Source: Phycisphaerae bacterium (GTDB lineage Bacteria; Planctomycetota; Phycisphaerae; SM23-33). Taken from it: a stretch of 36,879 nt of DNA. Position numbers and translations under genes: made by a program. Of this stretch, positions 1 to 7,820 are shown piece by piece; positions within the stretch are counted from its first letter, which is position 1, and every line of letters starts with the position of its first letter. The notes under the pieces are model-generated. The model made no database searches and was not told where the DNA came from. It saw only the letters and a list, made by a program, of their open reading frames with translations. Location of the stretch: positions 1 to 36,879 of the forward strand of contig JASLNT010000008.1 of assembly GCA_030745875.1 (NCBI GenBank), read 5' to 3'.

Positions 1-67
1 CCAGTGCGGCCTGAGCTTCCTGTAACTTTCGAACCACTTGCTGTGGCGTGTGACGCTTGCGTTTCAT
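1..67 (-). CDS. IS3-family transposase OrfA, N-terminal fragment at the window edge
   Basis: The minus strand from 67 reads MKRKRHTPQQVVRKLQEAQ and continues out of the window. This matches the usual beginning of IS3-family OrfA proteins (basic MxRKR, then T-x-Q-Q/E-I/V-V-x-K-L-R/Q-E-A), the start of a helix-turn-helix that binds the element's terminal repeats. A ribosome-binding site (AAAGGA) sits eight bases before the ATG. Only 22 codons are visible, so intactness of the element cannot be judged. The family assignment is by motif resemblance. Confidence 0.75.
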   Translation of the reverse strand, partial: MKRKRHTPQQVVRKLQEAQAAL

Positions 68-134
68 GAGAATTCCTTTCGATTAAAAGTCTACTCGAAA
101 CTCTCATAACACCTGGATCAAATTTCGGGGTGCA
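1..134 (-). mobile_element. Edge of an IS3-family insertion sequence (partial)
   Basis: The first 67 bases encode, on the minus strand, the start of an IS3-type OrfA. Beyond its start codon lies a short leader ending around 109-134 in a G/C-edged segment that reads TGCACCCCGAAATTTGATCC on the minus strand, which resembles an IS3-family terminal inverted repeat beginning with TG. The other end lies outside the window, so the terminus and any target duplication are inferred and cannot be confirmed here. Confidence 0.5.
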
Positions 135-196
135 AGCCAGCTGGTTGGATGGGAGAATGGCGCAAGAAAAAAGCATATAACATATGATTATATAAC

Positions 197-264
197 GAGA
201 TCAAATAGTTCTGGCCCGGTTATTTTCCCCGAGATCAAACAGTTCTGACCCGGTTATTTTCTTG
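197..264. repeat. Two direct copies of a 34-bp unit
   Basis: Units 197-230 and 231-264 are adjacent and about 85 percent identical, sharing a GAGATCAAA start and a CCGGTTATTTTC core. Two copies with no spacer are not a CRISPR array. They lie between the insertion sequence edge and a small membrane protein gene, in DNA that is more AT-rich than the rest of the window. They may be remnants of a mobile or REP-like element. Confidence 0.7.
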
Positions 265-323
265 TGCCCCTTGATCCTAGCCCAGAACGATTAGGCGATA
301 AGCGAGTGATATCGCCAGTAACA

Positions 324-692
324 TTATGCAGACATAGCGGCGATTAGCCCCTCCCTAAAGAAACTCCCAATAGCGTACCATAACGTAAGAAAGATCCACG
401 CCTTGGCTCCGATTCCCCTGAAACACAAGTAGCCCAATAATATCAGAAATAGAATCGCAGAAGCAGCTACACTGCACACCAACGATTCAGGCACCGATGG
501 ACCGGCTCCCGTAACCAGTATTACTAACATGGGGCCTGAATTAAAACTGAGGAAATGTCCGGCAGCACGTTTCCATCCATGCCCCAATATCAAAGGCCAT
601 AAAAAGGACACCACTGGAACAGAAAGCCAAAACAAGGCGGAGAACGATCTGAACGCCTTTGTTTCCTTCTTCACGTTTGAAAACTCTCTCAT
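324..692 (-). CDS. Small hydrophobic membrane protein of unknown function
   Basis: I do not recognise a family. The 122-residue product starts MREFSNVKKETKAF, is basic at the N-terminus and then has three or four hydrophobic stretches (roughly residues 18-36, 50-62, 68-92 and 98-112), as expected of an inner-membrane protein. I prefer the ATG at 692 because GGAG lies eight bases upstream. An in-frame ATG at 749 would add 19 residues but has only a distant GAGG. Just upstream a perfect AAAGGAGG (near 785) instead faces another reading frame, so a short leader ORF or a frameshifted original start is possible. Base composition is lower in GC than neighbouring genes, and the gene lies next to an insertion sequence, which suggests recent acquisition. 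Confidence 0.55.
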   Translation of the reverse strand: MREFSNVKKETKAFRSFSALFWLSVPVVSFLWPLILGHGWKRAAGHFLSFNSGPMLVILVTGAGPSVPESLVCSVAASAILFLILLGYLCFRGIGAKAWIFLTLWYAIGSFFREGLIAAMSA

Positions 693-749
693 TAAATAAG
701 CTCCATCTATCGATACAGGACCATATCTTCGTAGGATGAGCTTCTGCAT

Positions 750-1133
750 ACATTTGGTAATACCTCACGAACATCCTCCTTTCCAGCATCTATTTACCTT
801 TCCATGGGCTTCTTGTTTAACCCTAAGATTGATTCGGTAATGGCATTGGCATTATTTCATATCATCATCAGGGGGCATGGGGGGGCATTGGGGTCAGCCC
901 AGCGCTGCGCGAGATAGTAGAGGGGGGCGTCGGGGTCAGCCCAGCGCTGCGCGAGATAGTAGAGGGGTAGGAAGTAGTAAGTCGACAGGCACGGCAACAC
1001 GGCGACGGATCAACGGGCATTGGGATCAACCCTTGTCGGTAATTGGTGTCGGTAATTCTTAAAATACAGAACAAGGGTTGTTGGCCTGCTTTTATGCTAG
1101 CGCATGTTCGCCGGTTTTTCGTCTCTTGTGTGA
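750..1133. other. Gene-free stretch with a direct repeat
   Basis: I see no convincing gene in either strand. Short open frames here have no ribosome-binding site or recognisable protein and contain the direct repeat described separately at 890-967. The GC-rich part (880-1030) contrasts with the AT-rich DNA to its left, so this may be a boundary between accessory and core sequence. Confidence 0.5.
890..967. repeat. Direct repeat, two 36-bp copies with a 42-bp period
   Basis: Segments 890-925 and 932-967 are identical over 36 bases, separated by a 6-base GC-rich spacer. Each contains the near-palindrome CAGCGCTG followed by CGCGAGATAGTAGAGG. Perfect identity implies recent duplication or selection. 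There is no coding frame with support across it. Confidence 0.8.
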
Positions 1134-1856
1134 TCATTGGTTTTGTGCGGCTTGGTCTTTGCTCGGATTTCCGCCGATTATTTCTGACAGTAGGAGTTTC
1201 TGCTTTTCATCGACCAACCAACCGAAGTATTTGCCCGCCACTATCCAGGCGGCGCCGAACGCGACTAGTGCGGTTGCTTCGCCCCAGTAGATTATTCGCC
1301 ACGTTGTTATTACCTCTCTGGACAGGAAGGATATTGCGGCCAGCATGACCGCCATGCATGCAATCATTGTCGATCCGCAGACGAGATACACCTTGCTTCG
1401 AACGCCTTTCTTGCCCGATTGGCCTTTTGTGTTTTTCCTGAACGGTCCGAGGCAGAAGTAAGCCAGCGTGGAGAACAGAACCGTCGCCGAGCCAAAATGG
1501 ACCCAGGATGTCATGCTGTATCCGCCGCCGGCGGGAGATGTTGGGAATACCGCAACACACACCGCCGCCACCGACGCGACCTTGCTGGCGATGGATTCCC
1601 GTAACCAATGCCCGTTATAAGCAAGCAGGAACGCACTGACGACACAGAGCATCCCGACGAAAACGTCACGGGCGTTTGTATAATACGAGGCGCTGATAGA
1701 CGAAAGGCGTTCGCGTGAAACGAGGCTGACGACCAACGGCAGAGCCAGAGCAATAAACCCCATGAGAAGCCGAAGCGCCCTGTAGTCAAAAATCGCCCGT
1801 TGCTTGTCATCCTTTTTAGTCGATTCGATATCGGACTGGTCTTTCATGTCGCTCAC
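1134..1856 (-). CDS. Multi-pass membrane protein, DUF998/Frag1-like
   Basis: The product (about 240 residues) has a charged cytoplasmic-looking start followed by about six hydrophobic segments. The motif SISASYYTNARDVFVGML, followed by a FLLAYNG segment and later AVFPTSP, resembles small integral membrane proteins of the DUF998/Frag1-like group, where an S-x-S-x-Y-Y-T start and R-D-x-F-V-G are common. No enzymatic function is known to me. I chose the GTG at 1856 because AAAGGGG lies seven bases upstream; an ATG at 1847 is the alternative (237 residues). A sigma-70-type promoter at 1963-1991 precedes it and is duplicated upstream of the next gene. Confidence 0.65.
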   Translation of the reverse strand: MSDMKDQSDIESTKKDDKQRAIFDYRALRLLMGFIALALPLVVSLVSRERLSSISASYYTNARDVFVGMLCVVSAFLLAYNGHWLRESIASKVASVAAVCVAVFPTSPAGGGYSMTSWVHFGSATVLFSTLAYFCLGPFRKNTKGQSGKKGVRSKVYLVCGSTMIACMAVMLAAISFLSREVITTWRIIYWGEATALVAFGAAWIVAGKYFGWLVDEKQKLLLSEIIGGNPSKDQAAQNQ

Positions 1857-1933
1857 CCTGATTCCCCTTTGCCATTGTGTCTCTCTTTCCTGTTCTTCCC
1901 GACGGGCATATTGTGATGCGCCGGATCCGATTG

Positions 1934-2056
1934 GCTGGAGACCGAACCGGATTTGACGATGCATTCTGGCTCGGGCCGGGGGAGTTGTCAAGCGTTTGTA
2001 ATAGGATGATCGCCCAGGTGGGCGGTTTTGTACTCGGGTGTCAATGGCGGGGAAGG
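1934..2056. repeat. Diverged direct repeat, copy 1 (promoter and leader of the 1134-1856 gene)
   Basis: About 120 bases here align with 3222-3343 with scattered substitutions and short gaps. Shared blocks include GGAGACCGAACC, TTCTG-C-TCGGGCC, GTTGTCAA and the GGCGGG-type end. On the minus strand each copy carries a TTGACA/CAGAAT promoter directed into a membrane protein gene. The downstream proteins are not obviously related, so the duplication appears confined to the control region. Confidence 0.75.
1963..1991 (-). promoter_or_regulatory. Sigma-70-type promoter, copy 1
   Basis: On the minus strand TTGACA (1991-1986), a 17-base spacer and CAGAAT (1968-1963). The -35 is consensus and the spacing ideal. 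Transcription would begin near 1955, about 100 bases before the 1856 start. The same arrangement is preserved in the second repeat copy at 3252-3280, which supports function. Confidence 0.65.
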
Positions 2057-2108
2057 AAGCAGGGCTTGTTGTGAGGCCTGACTCAGGCGGCCGGAGAGAC
2101 GGGTTGGG

Positions 2109-3185
2109 TTAGCGTACTTTCGCGAGTTTGTCGGATAACGTCCGGATCGTCTGCTCGCTCTTGTTAATCGCATCCTGCAGATCGTTAAACTCCGCCAGCT
2201 CTCTGTTACTGTCGAACACGGTTTGATCGTCCTGCTGGACCCACTTGTCCTTGTTCTTCTGCAGAAAGTCCAGGATCCGAATCGCGGTCCGGCCGGTGGA
2301 GATGTGGGCTTGCATGAGCTTTTCGAAGAACGGCTTCTGTTTGAGATATTGCGCTCTGGCTCCGTTTATCGCGCCTTTGGCGAACTGGTCTTCATCGCCC
2401 AATGCGTCCAGCTCCTTTATCAGAGCGGGAACTCTGTCGATCCAGGAATTGCGATAGGATTTGGTCTTGCTGATATAGATCGCCAGGATGTCTCTTCGCC
2501 GATCGTATTCGCCATCGTCGGTCAGGAGGGCGTGATCGATGGTCGTTGTCGACAGGATCGCAGTACGCGCCTCCAGCCAGTCTTCTGCGGCGGCTACTGC
2601 CTCATCGAGATCGCGTCTCAGGATTTTATTGGCTCGTTTCTGCGGATCCGGGTTGTTTTTCGCCAGTTCGTCGAAACCTCTCCTCACGGAATCCGTGTAT
2701 TTCTCATGTGCTTCCTCGATCCTGGATGGATCATCCGTACTTGCGATTTCCCTTCGGAGAGTTTCGGCGTTCCTTTCGATTTCCGCCAGTGTTGCGTCCT
2801 GTTTGGTTATCTTCAGGAACTGTCGAACTTGCCCAAGCACGCACAATGTAAGGACAATGTTGAACATCAGGCTTGCGACGGCGGCGTTTTTTCCAGCGCA
2901 GCGCCAGGCGATCCAGGCGAGCAGTAACGGCAAGAGGATGAAAGCCACCAGCCTCCCGGTATGTTCTCCCGCTTCCTCGGGCGATTTCCCGGGGGCTGCG
3001 ATGAACACTACAACACAAAACAGCGCGACAAGCCCGAAGTATATTCCGTTGGATCTCGGAAGAGCGAAACCCTTTGGGGCTGTCTGTTGCGGCAGGGGGG
3101 ATATCGGCGGGATCGGCGGGGGGCTGGTGTTTTGCGGCGGCTGGGGGGCGGCGTCCTGGAAGTCATTTGGCATGTTCTCACCCAT
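2109..3185 (-). CDS. Proline-rich membrane protein with coiled-coil region, unknown function
   Basis: I do not recognise a family. The 358-residue product begins with a proline/glutamine-rich, low-complexity segment (about residues 10-40), followed by two hydrophobic helices (about 47-65 and 78-94) and a third (about 100-118). A long, charged, largely helical region (about 125-355) contains many E/R/K/D heptad-like stretches and is probably coiled coil. A single-membrane-cluster protein with a large soluble domain is likely. The ATG at 3185 gives the longest form; an in-frame ATG at 3173, preceded closely by GGGTGAG, is equally credible and shortens it by four residues. Its promoter lies in the second copy of the 120-bp repeat. 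Confidence 0.6.
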   Translation of the reverse strand: MGENMPNDFQDAAPQPPQNTSPPPIPPISPLPQQTAPKGFALPRSNGIYFGLVALFCVVVFIAAPGKSPEEAGEHTGRLVAFILLPLLLAWIAWRCAGKNAAVASLMFNIVLTLCVLGQVRQFLKITKQDATLAEIERNAETLRREIASTDDPSRIEEAHEKYTDSVRRGFDELAKNNPDPQKRANKILRRDLDEAVAAAEDWLEARTAILSTTTIDHALLTDDGEYDRRRDILAIYISKTKSYRNSWIDRVPALIKELDALGDEDQFAKGAINGARAQYLKQKPFFEKLMQAHISTGRTAIRILDFLQKNKDKWVQQDDQTVFDSNRELAEFNDLQDAINKSEQTIRTLSDKLAKVR

Positions 3186-3221
3186 TCGTTATCCGATACG
3201 GAACAAAACGAGATCCCCACT

Positions 3222-3343
3222 GACCGGAGACCGAACCTGATTCGACGATGTATTCTGACTCGGGCCAGGGGCGTTGTCAACCGCCTGCAATAGGATCGCC
3301 CGGGCGGGCGGCGTGTCATGGGTGGTCAATAGCGGGGGACTAT
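3222..3343. repeat. Diverged direct repeat, copy 2 (promoter and leader of the 2109-3185 gene)
   Basis: This is the mate of 1934-2056. It retains the promoter hexamers at identical spacing, while other positions have drifted. It sits at the same relative place, upstream of a minus-strand membrane protein gene. Confidence 0.75.
3252..3280 (-). promoter_or_regulatory. Sigma-70-type promoter, copy 2
   Basis: On the minus strand TTGACA (3280-3275), a 17-base spacer and CAGAAT (3257-3252). Both hexamers and the spacer length are unchanged relative to the first copy, although spacer bases differ at three positions. Confidence 0.65.
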
Positions 3344-3853
3344 TGTTCCAAGTTGGCGACATAACCGACTGCTGCGGAGCGAGTTAGGATGGTGTGAACT
3401 ATAACGCGGCGTCAAGCGAAATTGTGAGAAAGCTGTGGGGCGGGTTGTATTGCTATAAGTGCTGGCAGGGCAGGTAGTTAGGGCGGGGGACGGGGAGGTT
3501 CTTTTACGTTTCGCGTCGGCGGCGCCAGGTTCACAGTTTCAACGCTGCGTCCCCGACGAGTTGGTTGCGAACTGTCTCGTATCGGCAATAGCACATATGT
3601 GCAACTGCTTATGTGACGGCCGGATAAGTCACCTATTCGCCCGCGTTGTGGGTCGGGATCGGACGATCCGGATCGGCGGGGCTCGGGGGAAATGTGTGAA
3701 CCATTTGTGAACCATGCCCGGGATCATTCTGATCGGCCGGCCACACCACGCCAGGCTGGGCGATCGATCGGTCTCAGTAAGGTGTATGCTCGCCGCTTGC
3801 TCGGGTGTATACTGTTTCATCAACTCGAATATTTCGTCAGAAAGGACAGCGAT
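3344..3853. other. Gene-free stretch upstream of the DUF1080 gene
   Basis: No gene is supported over about 500 bases. Notable sequences are a 10-base direct repeat TGTGAACCAT at 3695-3704 and 3706-3715 (11-base period, one helical turn), which could be a regulator site, and TATACT at 3808-3813 as a possible -10 without a good -35. An open frame entering from 3692 joins the DUF1080 gene but has no start signal. Confidence 0.5.
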
Positions 3854-4612
3854 ATGAAACTCACAAGGCGCAGATTCATGGCGGGGGCTTCGTGCGGGAC
3901 GCTTGCTCTAAGCGGATCGCTCTCGCAGGCCGTAGAGCCCGCAGCCAAGACAGTTGGAAAAACCACTCTGCCCAAGGCGTTTATCGACGGAGTGGGGCAG
4001 GGCTGGCGGGCGATGGTCGAATCGGACTTCCAGAACGTCAACTGCAAAGACGACACGTTCACGTGGAAGGACGGCGTGATTTACTGCACGGGCAAGCCCG
4101 TCGGAGTCGTGCAGTCGAAGAAATCCTACAAGAACATCGAGCTTGTCGTCGAGTGGCGCCACATGAAGTCGGCGGGGAATTCGGGCGTATTCGTCTGGGC
4201 GACACAGGCTTCGCTCGACAACCTGAAGAAGGGCAAGGGGCGCCTGCCCAAGGGCATCGAATGCCAGGTTCTCGACCATGGCTACGCTGAAAACTACAAG
4301 AAACGCCACAAAAAGGACCCCGACTGGTTCACCACCAACGGGGATGTGTTCCCCTGCGGGGTGAAGATGAAACCGTTCCCGCCGGTCGCTCCGAACGGAT
4401 CGCGCAGCTTCCCGTCGAAGAATCTCTCCAAAGGCGTCAAGGAGTGGAATCACTACTATATTCGCTGCATTAACGGTGAGGTGCGGCTGTGGGTGAACGG
4501 TGAGGAAGTCTCGGGCGGGACGGCGTGCGATCCGAGCGAGGGGTTCCTTTGTCTCGAATCGGAAGGTTCGCCCGTGGAGTTCAGGAACCTGCGGATCCGC
4601 GAACTTCCGTAG
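3854..4612 (+). CDS. Tat-exported DUF1080 protein (3-keto-disaccharide hydrolase-like domain)
   Basis: The 252-residue protein starts with a twin-arginine signal (MKLTRRRFMAG, hydrophobic stretch, likely cleavage after about residue 25, SLSQA). The mature part is one DUF1080 domain, the concanavalin-like fold now called 3-keto-disaccharide hydrolase in Pfam. Family hallmarks are W-R-A at about 49-51, the F-x-W-K-D-G-V-I-Y-C-T-G strand near 67, ELVVEWRHMKSAGNSGVFVW (about 98-117), IECQVLDHGY (about 135-144) and W-N-H-Y-Y-I-R-C with a final E-F-R-N-L-R-I-R-E-L-P. Such proteins are greatly expanded in planctomycetes and act in the periplasm on glycans. The ATG at 3854 has AAGGA seven bases upstream and begins the signal peptide. 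The precise substrate is unknown. Confidence 0.9.
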   Translation: MKLTRRRFMAGASCGTLALSGSLSQAVEPAAKTVGKTTLPKAFIDGVGQGWRAMVESDFQNVNCKDDTFTWKDGVIYCTGKPVGVVQSKKSYKNIELVVEWRHMKSAGNSGVFVWATQASLDNLKKGKGRLPKGIECQVLDHGYAENYKKRHKKDPDWFTTNGDVFPCGVKMKPFPPVAPNGSRSFPSKNLSKGVKEWNHYYIRCINGEVRLWVNGEEVSGGTACDPSEGFLCLESEGSPVEFRNLRIRELP

Positions 4613-4701
4613 AATTGCAGAACGATGCGTGTGGTTTGGCGTGGCGTGATCGTCAGGCCGTTACGGTGTTTGGCGCCTGTGTCGATCGGAGGGAATCATC
4701 C

Positions 4702-4731
4702 TTGGCGGAAACGTTCGGGAAAGAGTATGAT
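4702..4731 (+). promoter_or_regulatory. Possible sigma-70-type promoter for the sugar kinase gene
   Basis: TTGGCG (4702-4707), an 18-base spacer and TATGAT (4726-4731), about 65 bases upstream of the ATG at 4795. The -35 is imperfect, so this is only plausible. Confidence 0.4.
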
Positions 4732-4794
4732 GCCCGGCGAGACCGCCACGCATCCGGGCGGATGAACCTTTGAGTTGCTTATCGGGAGTTGAAA

Positions 4795-5700
4795 ATGAGT
4801 TTGCTGGTGACAGGCAGTATAGGGATAGACACGGTCGAGGCTCCATCCGGGATGGTCGAAGACGCTCTGGGAGGTTCGAGCGTCTATTTCGCCTACGCAG
4901 CAAGTTTCTTCTCGCCGGTCCGATTTGTGGGCGTTGTGGGCGAGGACTGCCCGCAGGACTTCCTCAAACCGCTGGCTGACAGGGGTAATATCGACCTGGC
5001 CGGTCTTGAGGTCCGCAAAGGCTCCAAGACGTTCCGATGGCATGGGAAGTATCACGACGATGTCAACCAGCGCGACACGGTCAGCGTGGAGCTTAACGTG
5101 CTGGGCGAGGTCGGGCCGAGCATTCCCCCTCAGTTCCGCGACAGCAAATACGTGTTCCTCGCCAATACGCATCCGGACCTCCAGATCGAACTGCTGGCGC
5201 AGCTCGAAGGGGCTTCGCTGGTGGTGGCTGACACGATGGATATTTGGATCGGAACGGAACGCGAAATGCTGATCGATCTGCTGTCGCGGATCGACGGGTT
5301 GGTGCTGAACGATTCCGAAGCAATGCAACTGACGGGAAAGTCGAACATCGTCCAGGCGGGCCTGGAGTGCTCGACCATGGTGCGGAGGTTTGTGGTCGTC
5401 AAGAAGGGCGAGCACGGCAGCCTGCTGTTCGTCAACGGGAAGGTCTATCCGCTGCCGGGCTATCCGACTGAGAAGGTTGTGGATCCCACCGGCGCGGGCG
5501 ACAGTTTCGCCGGCGGGATGATGGGCTACCTTGCCGAGCAGGACATCATAGACGCAGAGACGCTGTATCGGGCGATCGCGTATGGCACTGTTGTGGCCAG
5601 TATTGAGCTGGAGGACTTCTCGCTGAATCGCTTCACGGAGATCGACCGCAGCGATATCGACGCTCGGTTTGCGGAGTTCAAGGAACTTACCACTTTTTGA
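4795..5700 (+). CDS. PfkB-family (ribokinase-like) carbohydrate kinase
   Basis: The 301-residue protein is the usual PfkB length. It has the N-terminal substrate-side G-G (A-L-G-G-S-S-V-Y-F-A at about 24-33) and the diagnostic signature DPTGAGDSFAGG at 230-241, where D236 is the catalytic base and GAGD forms the anion hole. LNDSEAMQLTG (about 171-181) is the second conserved element. It should phosphorylate a sugar or nucleoside hydroxyl with ATP in the cytoplasm; the substrate cannot be read from the sequence. The start ATG 4795 has GGGAG six bases upstream; a TTG two codons earlier is less likely. The next gene, thpR, starts 14 bases after its stop, so the two are probably co-transcribed. 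Confidence 0.9.
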   Translation: MSLLVTGSIGIDTVEAPSGMVEDALGGSSVYFAYAASFFSPVRFVGVVGEDCPQDFLKPLADRGNIDLAGLEVRKGSKTFRWHGKYHDDVNQRDTVSVELNVLGEVGPSIPPQFRDSKYVFLANTHPDLQIELLAQLEGASLVVADTMDIWIGTEREMLIDLLSRIDGLVLNDSEAMQLTGKSNIVQAGLECSTMVRRFVVVKKGEHGSLLFVNGKVYPLPGYPTEKVVDPTGAGDSFAGGMMGYLAEQDIIDAETLYRAIAYGTVVASIELEDFSLNRFTEIDRSDIDARFAEFKELTTF

Positions 5701-5714
5701 GATGCGGTGAGCAG

Positions 5715-6287
5715 ATGGGGAAAAGAACATTCTTTGCGTTGGACATAGATGATGTGACGCGCGGGCGGATTGCCGCAGCCGCCGACCGCCTTCGTTCGGA
5801 GCCCGGAAGGATCAACTGGACAAAACCGCAGAACCTCCATGTGACGATGAACTTCATCGGCGATGCGCCGGATGATTGCATTGCTGAACTGTGCGATCTG
5901 GCCCGGCGGGCCGTTGGCGGTTGGGATGCGGGTCTCGACGAAGTGACCTTTACCATCGGTCCGCTGATGTGCTTTCCTCAAGACCGACGGGCCAGGATGA
6001 TCTGGGCTCCGGTGCGGCGGGGCGGCGAGGTGCTGGCGTCGCTGCACGGGGCGATTAACAAGGCCCTGGCCGTTGGCGGATGGCGCAGCGAATCGCGACC
6101 ATTCAAGGGGCACGTAACGGTCGCCCGGATCAAATCGGCGGACCTGGAACATGCGCTCGGTCAACTGCCCGACGACGATTTAGGCGAGGTCACCGCGACC
6201 GAACTTACGCTCTACGAGAGTAAGCTCACGCCCTCCGGGCCGATTTACACTGCACTGGCGCGCATTGCTCTGGGGCCTGTGAGGTGA
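5715..6287 (+). CDS. thpR: RNA 2',3'-cyclic phosphodiesterase (ThpR/LigT family)
   Basis: The 190-residue product belongs to the 2H phosphoesterase superfamily. Its two catalytic H-x-T motifs are visible: H42-V-T44 in NLHVTMNFIG and H133-V-T135 in GHVTVARIK, about 90 residues apart as in the family. Bacterial members hydrolyse 2',3'-cyclic phosphate RNA ends to 2'-phosphate and can ligate tRNA halves in vitro. Length is normal (about 180-190). The ATG at 5715 gives the standard MGKRTFFALDID start; GGTGAG just upstream is a weak ribosome-binding site. It follows the PfkB kinase gene closely and likely shares its transcript. Confidence 0.88.
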   Translation: MGKRTFFALDIDDVTRGRIAAAADRLRSEPGRINWTKPQNLHVTMNFIGDAPDDCIAELCDLARRAVGGWDAGLDEVTFTIGPLMCFPQDRRARMIWAPVRRGGEVLASLHGAINKALAVGGWRSESRPFKGHVTVARIKSADLEHALGQLPDDDLGEVTATELTLYESKLTPSGPIYTALARIALGPVR

Positions 6288-6330
6288 TCTTCGCGTATTT
6301 CTGAGGTGGAAATAAAAAATATTTTTCTAC

Positions 6331-6359
6331 TTGCCAGACCCGAACAGATGCCGTACAGT
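6331..6359 (+). promoter_or_regulatory. Sigma-70-type promoter of recA
   Basis: TTGCCA (6331-6336), a 17-base spacer and TACAGT (6354-6359). Transcription would start near 6366, giving a leader of about 70 bases. GAAC-N7-GTAC lies inside the promoter (6342-6356), one base away from the alphaproteobacterial-type SOS box GAAC-N7-GAAC; this is weak evidence for LexA control. Confidence 0.55.
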
Positions 6360-6438
6360 TGCAATGCAGGCGAAAACCGCCCAAGCGAAACGAACGCACG
6401 GAAGCGAGCTAATATAAGGTGAGACAGGAGAATATGTG

Positions 6439-7533
6439 ATGGCCAAGACTGCGAAGAAGACGGATGACACTACACGCAAATCAAAACCGGTCAAGGTCGG
6501 AACCGCTAGTGTCGGGTCGGCCGACAAGAAACGCGACAAGGCGTTGGATGCGGCGCTGCAGCAGATCGAGAAGAACTACGGAACCGGCAGCATAATGAGG
6601 TTGGCTGGCGACCAGATCACGAGCGTTAAAGGGATACCGACCGGTGCGCTGAGTCTGGATATCGCACTTGGCGGGCAGGGCATGCCCAAAGGGCGCATCT
6701 GCGAACTGTACGGTCCTGAAGGATCGGGCAAGACCACTCTGGCGCTGCATGTCATCGCCTGCGCTCAGAAAGGCGACGGGGTGGCGGCGTTTATCGACGC
6801 AGAGCACGCACTCGATCCGACCTGGGCCCGCAAGCTCGGAGTCAACATTGAGAACATGCTTGTCTCACAACCTGACACCGGCGAGCAGGCATTGGAGATA
6901 TGTGAACTTTTGGTCAGGTCCAACGCGGTTGATGTCGTGGTTATCGATTCTGTGGCCGCCCTTATACCCAAGGCCGAAATCGAAGGCGAGATGGGCCAGT
7001 CTCACGTTGGCCTGCAGGCCAGGCTCATGAGCCAGGCCATGCGAAAACTCACCGGAGCGATCGCTAAAAGCCGAACCTGCGTTATCTTCATCAATCAGAT
7101 CCGCATGAAGATCGGCGTTATGTTCGGTAACCCCGAGACGACTCCGGGCGGACGGGCGCTGAAATTCTACAGCTCGGTTCGAGTCGACGTAAGGCGCGTG
7201 TCGACCATCAAGGATGGCGACCAGCCGGTTGGAAACCACGTGAGGGCGAGAGTAGTGAAGAACAAGGTGGCTCCTCCGTTCAGGACCGCGGAGTTCGATA
7301 TTATGTTCAACGGCGGAATCAGCGCCGAGGGGGATCTTGTCGATCTGGGCGTGGACCACGGTATAGTCTCCAAGCAGGGCGCATGGTTCAGCTACGGCGA
7401 CGTTCGGCTCGGACAGGGACGCGAAAAAGCAAAGGCGTTCCTTGCAGAAAACCCGGATCTAGCCGAAGAGATCAAGAACAGCGTGCTGGCGCAGGCCGCG
7501 CCGCATATGATCGATCTGCCGAGCGGTGAGTAA
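6439..7533 (+). CDS. recA: Recombinase A
   Basis: RecA forms ATP-dependent filaments on single-stranded DNA for homologous recombination and stimulates LexA autocleavage. The 364-residue product has the Walker [10 protein letters not shown] at 92-100, the Walker B-containing [12 protein letters not shown], the loop L1 segment [22 protein letters not shown] region, [21 protein letters not shown] L2 and the [12 protein letters not shown] strand. It carries a lysine/threonine-rich N-terminal extension of about 26 residues compared with E. coli RecA, while the acidic C-terminal tail seen in many RecA proteins is short, ending in I-D-L-P-S-G-E. The start ATG 6439 has AGGAG eight bases upstream; a GTG immediately before is an alternative. 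Confidence 0.98.
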   Translation: MAKTAKKTDDTTRKSKPVKVGTASVGSADKKRDKALDAALQQIEKNYGTGSIMRLAGDQITSVKGIPTGALSLDIALGGQGMPKGRICELYGPEGSGKTTLALHVIACAQKGDGVAAFIDAEHALDPTWARKLGVNIENMLVSQPDTGEQALEICELLVRSNAVDVVVIDSVAALIPKAEIEGEMGQSHVGLQARLMSQAMRKLTGAIAKSRTCVIFINQIRMKIGVMFGNPETTPGGRALKFYSSVRVDVRRVSTIKDGDQPVGNHVRARVVKNKVAPPFRTAEFDIMFNGGISAEGDLVDLGVDHGIVSKQGAWFSYGDVRLGQGREKAKAFLAENPDLAEEIKNSVLAQAAPHMIDLPSGE

Positions 7534-7621
7534 CACCGTCGCGGCGATCACCAGCAGATGCTGCCGCTGCATACGTATCCAGGTGTTGAAGACGGTAATT
7601 GACTACAAGGCGCTGCCCGGA

Positions 7622-7647
7622 CCGACTGATCCTGCGGGATCGGTCGG
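7622..7647 (+). terminator. Hairpin after recA, possible terminator
   Basis: CCGACTGATCC (7622-7632) and GGATCGGTCGG (7637-7647) form an 11-bp stem with one mismatch and a TGCG loop. No run of T follows, so it could be a factor-assisted terminator or a processing structure. No gene is supported between 7534 and 7820. Confidence 0.5.
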
Positions 7648-7770
7648 CCCGCGAATTACCGTTAGCGGGGTATTCCCTGAATCGGGGGTGTTCGTGCTCA
7701 ACTGTTGATCTACTGACCTGGGCGGTGGGCGGTTGACACTTTCCGTCAGGTAATGGCTCGGGAGGCGTGC

Positions 7771-7799
7771 TTGCAAATCACGTTTCGGGCGAATATCAT
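7771..7799 (+). promoter_or_regulatory. Sigma-70-type promoter of aroA
   Basis: TTGCAA (7771-7776), a 17-base spacer and TATCAT (7794-7799). The predicted start is about 15 bases before the aroA ATG, so the leader would be very short and just include the GGAAGGG ribosome-binding site. Confidence 0.5.
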
Positions 7800-7820
7800 T
7801 GTCTGCGGAAGGGCTTAACC

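Noticed and set aside
197..264. Possible CRISPR array
   Set aside because: Two adjacent units without spacers and no cas genes; not a CRISPR.
877..1062. Small open frames across the 36-bp direct repeat
   Set aside because: The frame exists only because the repeat lacks stops; no start signal or protein resemblance.
6342..6356. LexA (SOS) box in the recA promoter
   Set aside because: GAAC-N7-GTAC deviates from known boxes by one base and no independent evidence of the local SOS motif is available; recorded only in the promoter note.
7526..7708. Small plus-strand open frame after recA
   Set aside because: No ribosome-binding site, no recognisable protein, and it contains a strong hairpin; more likely recA 3' region.
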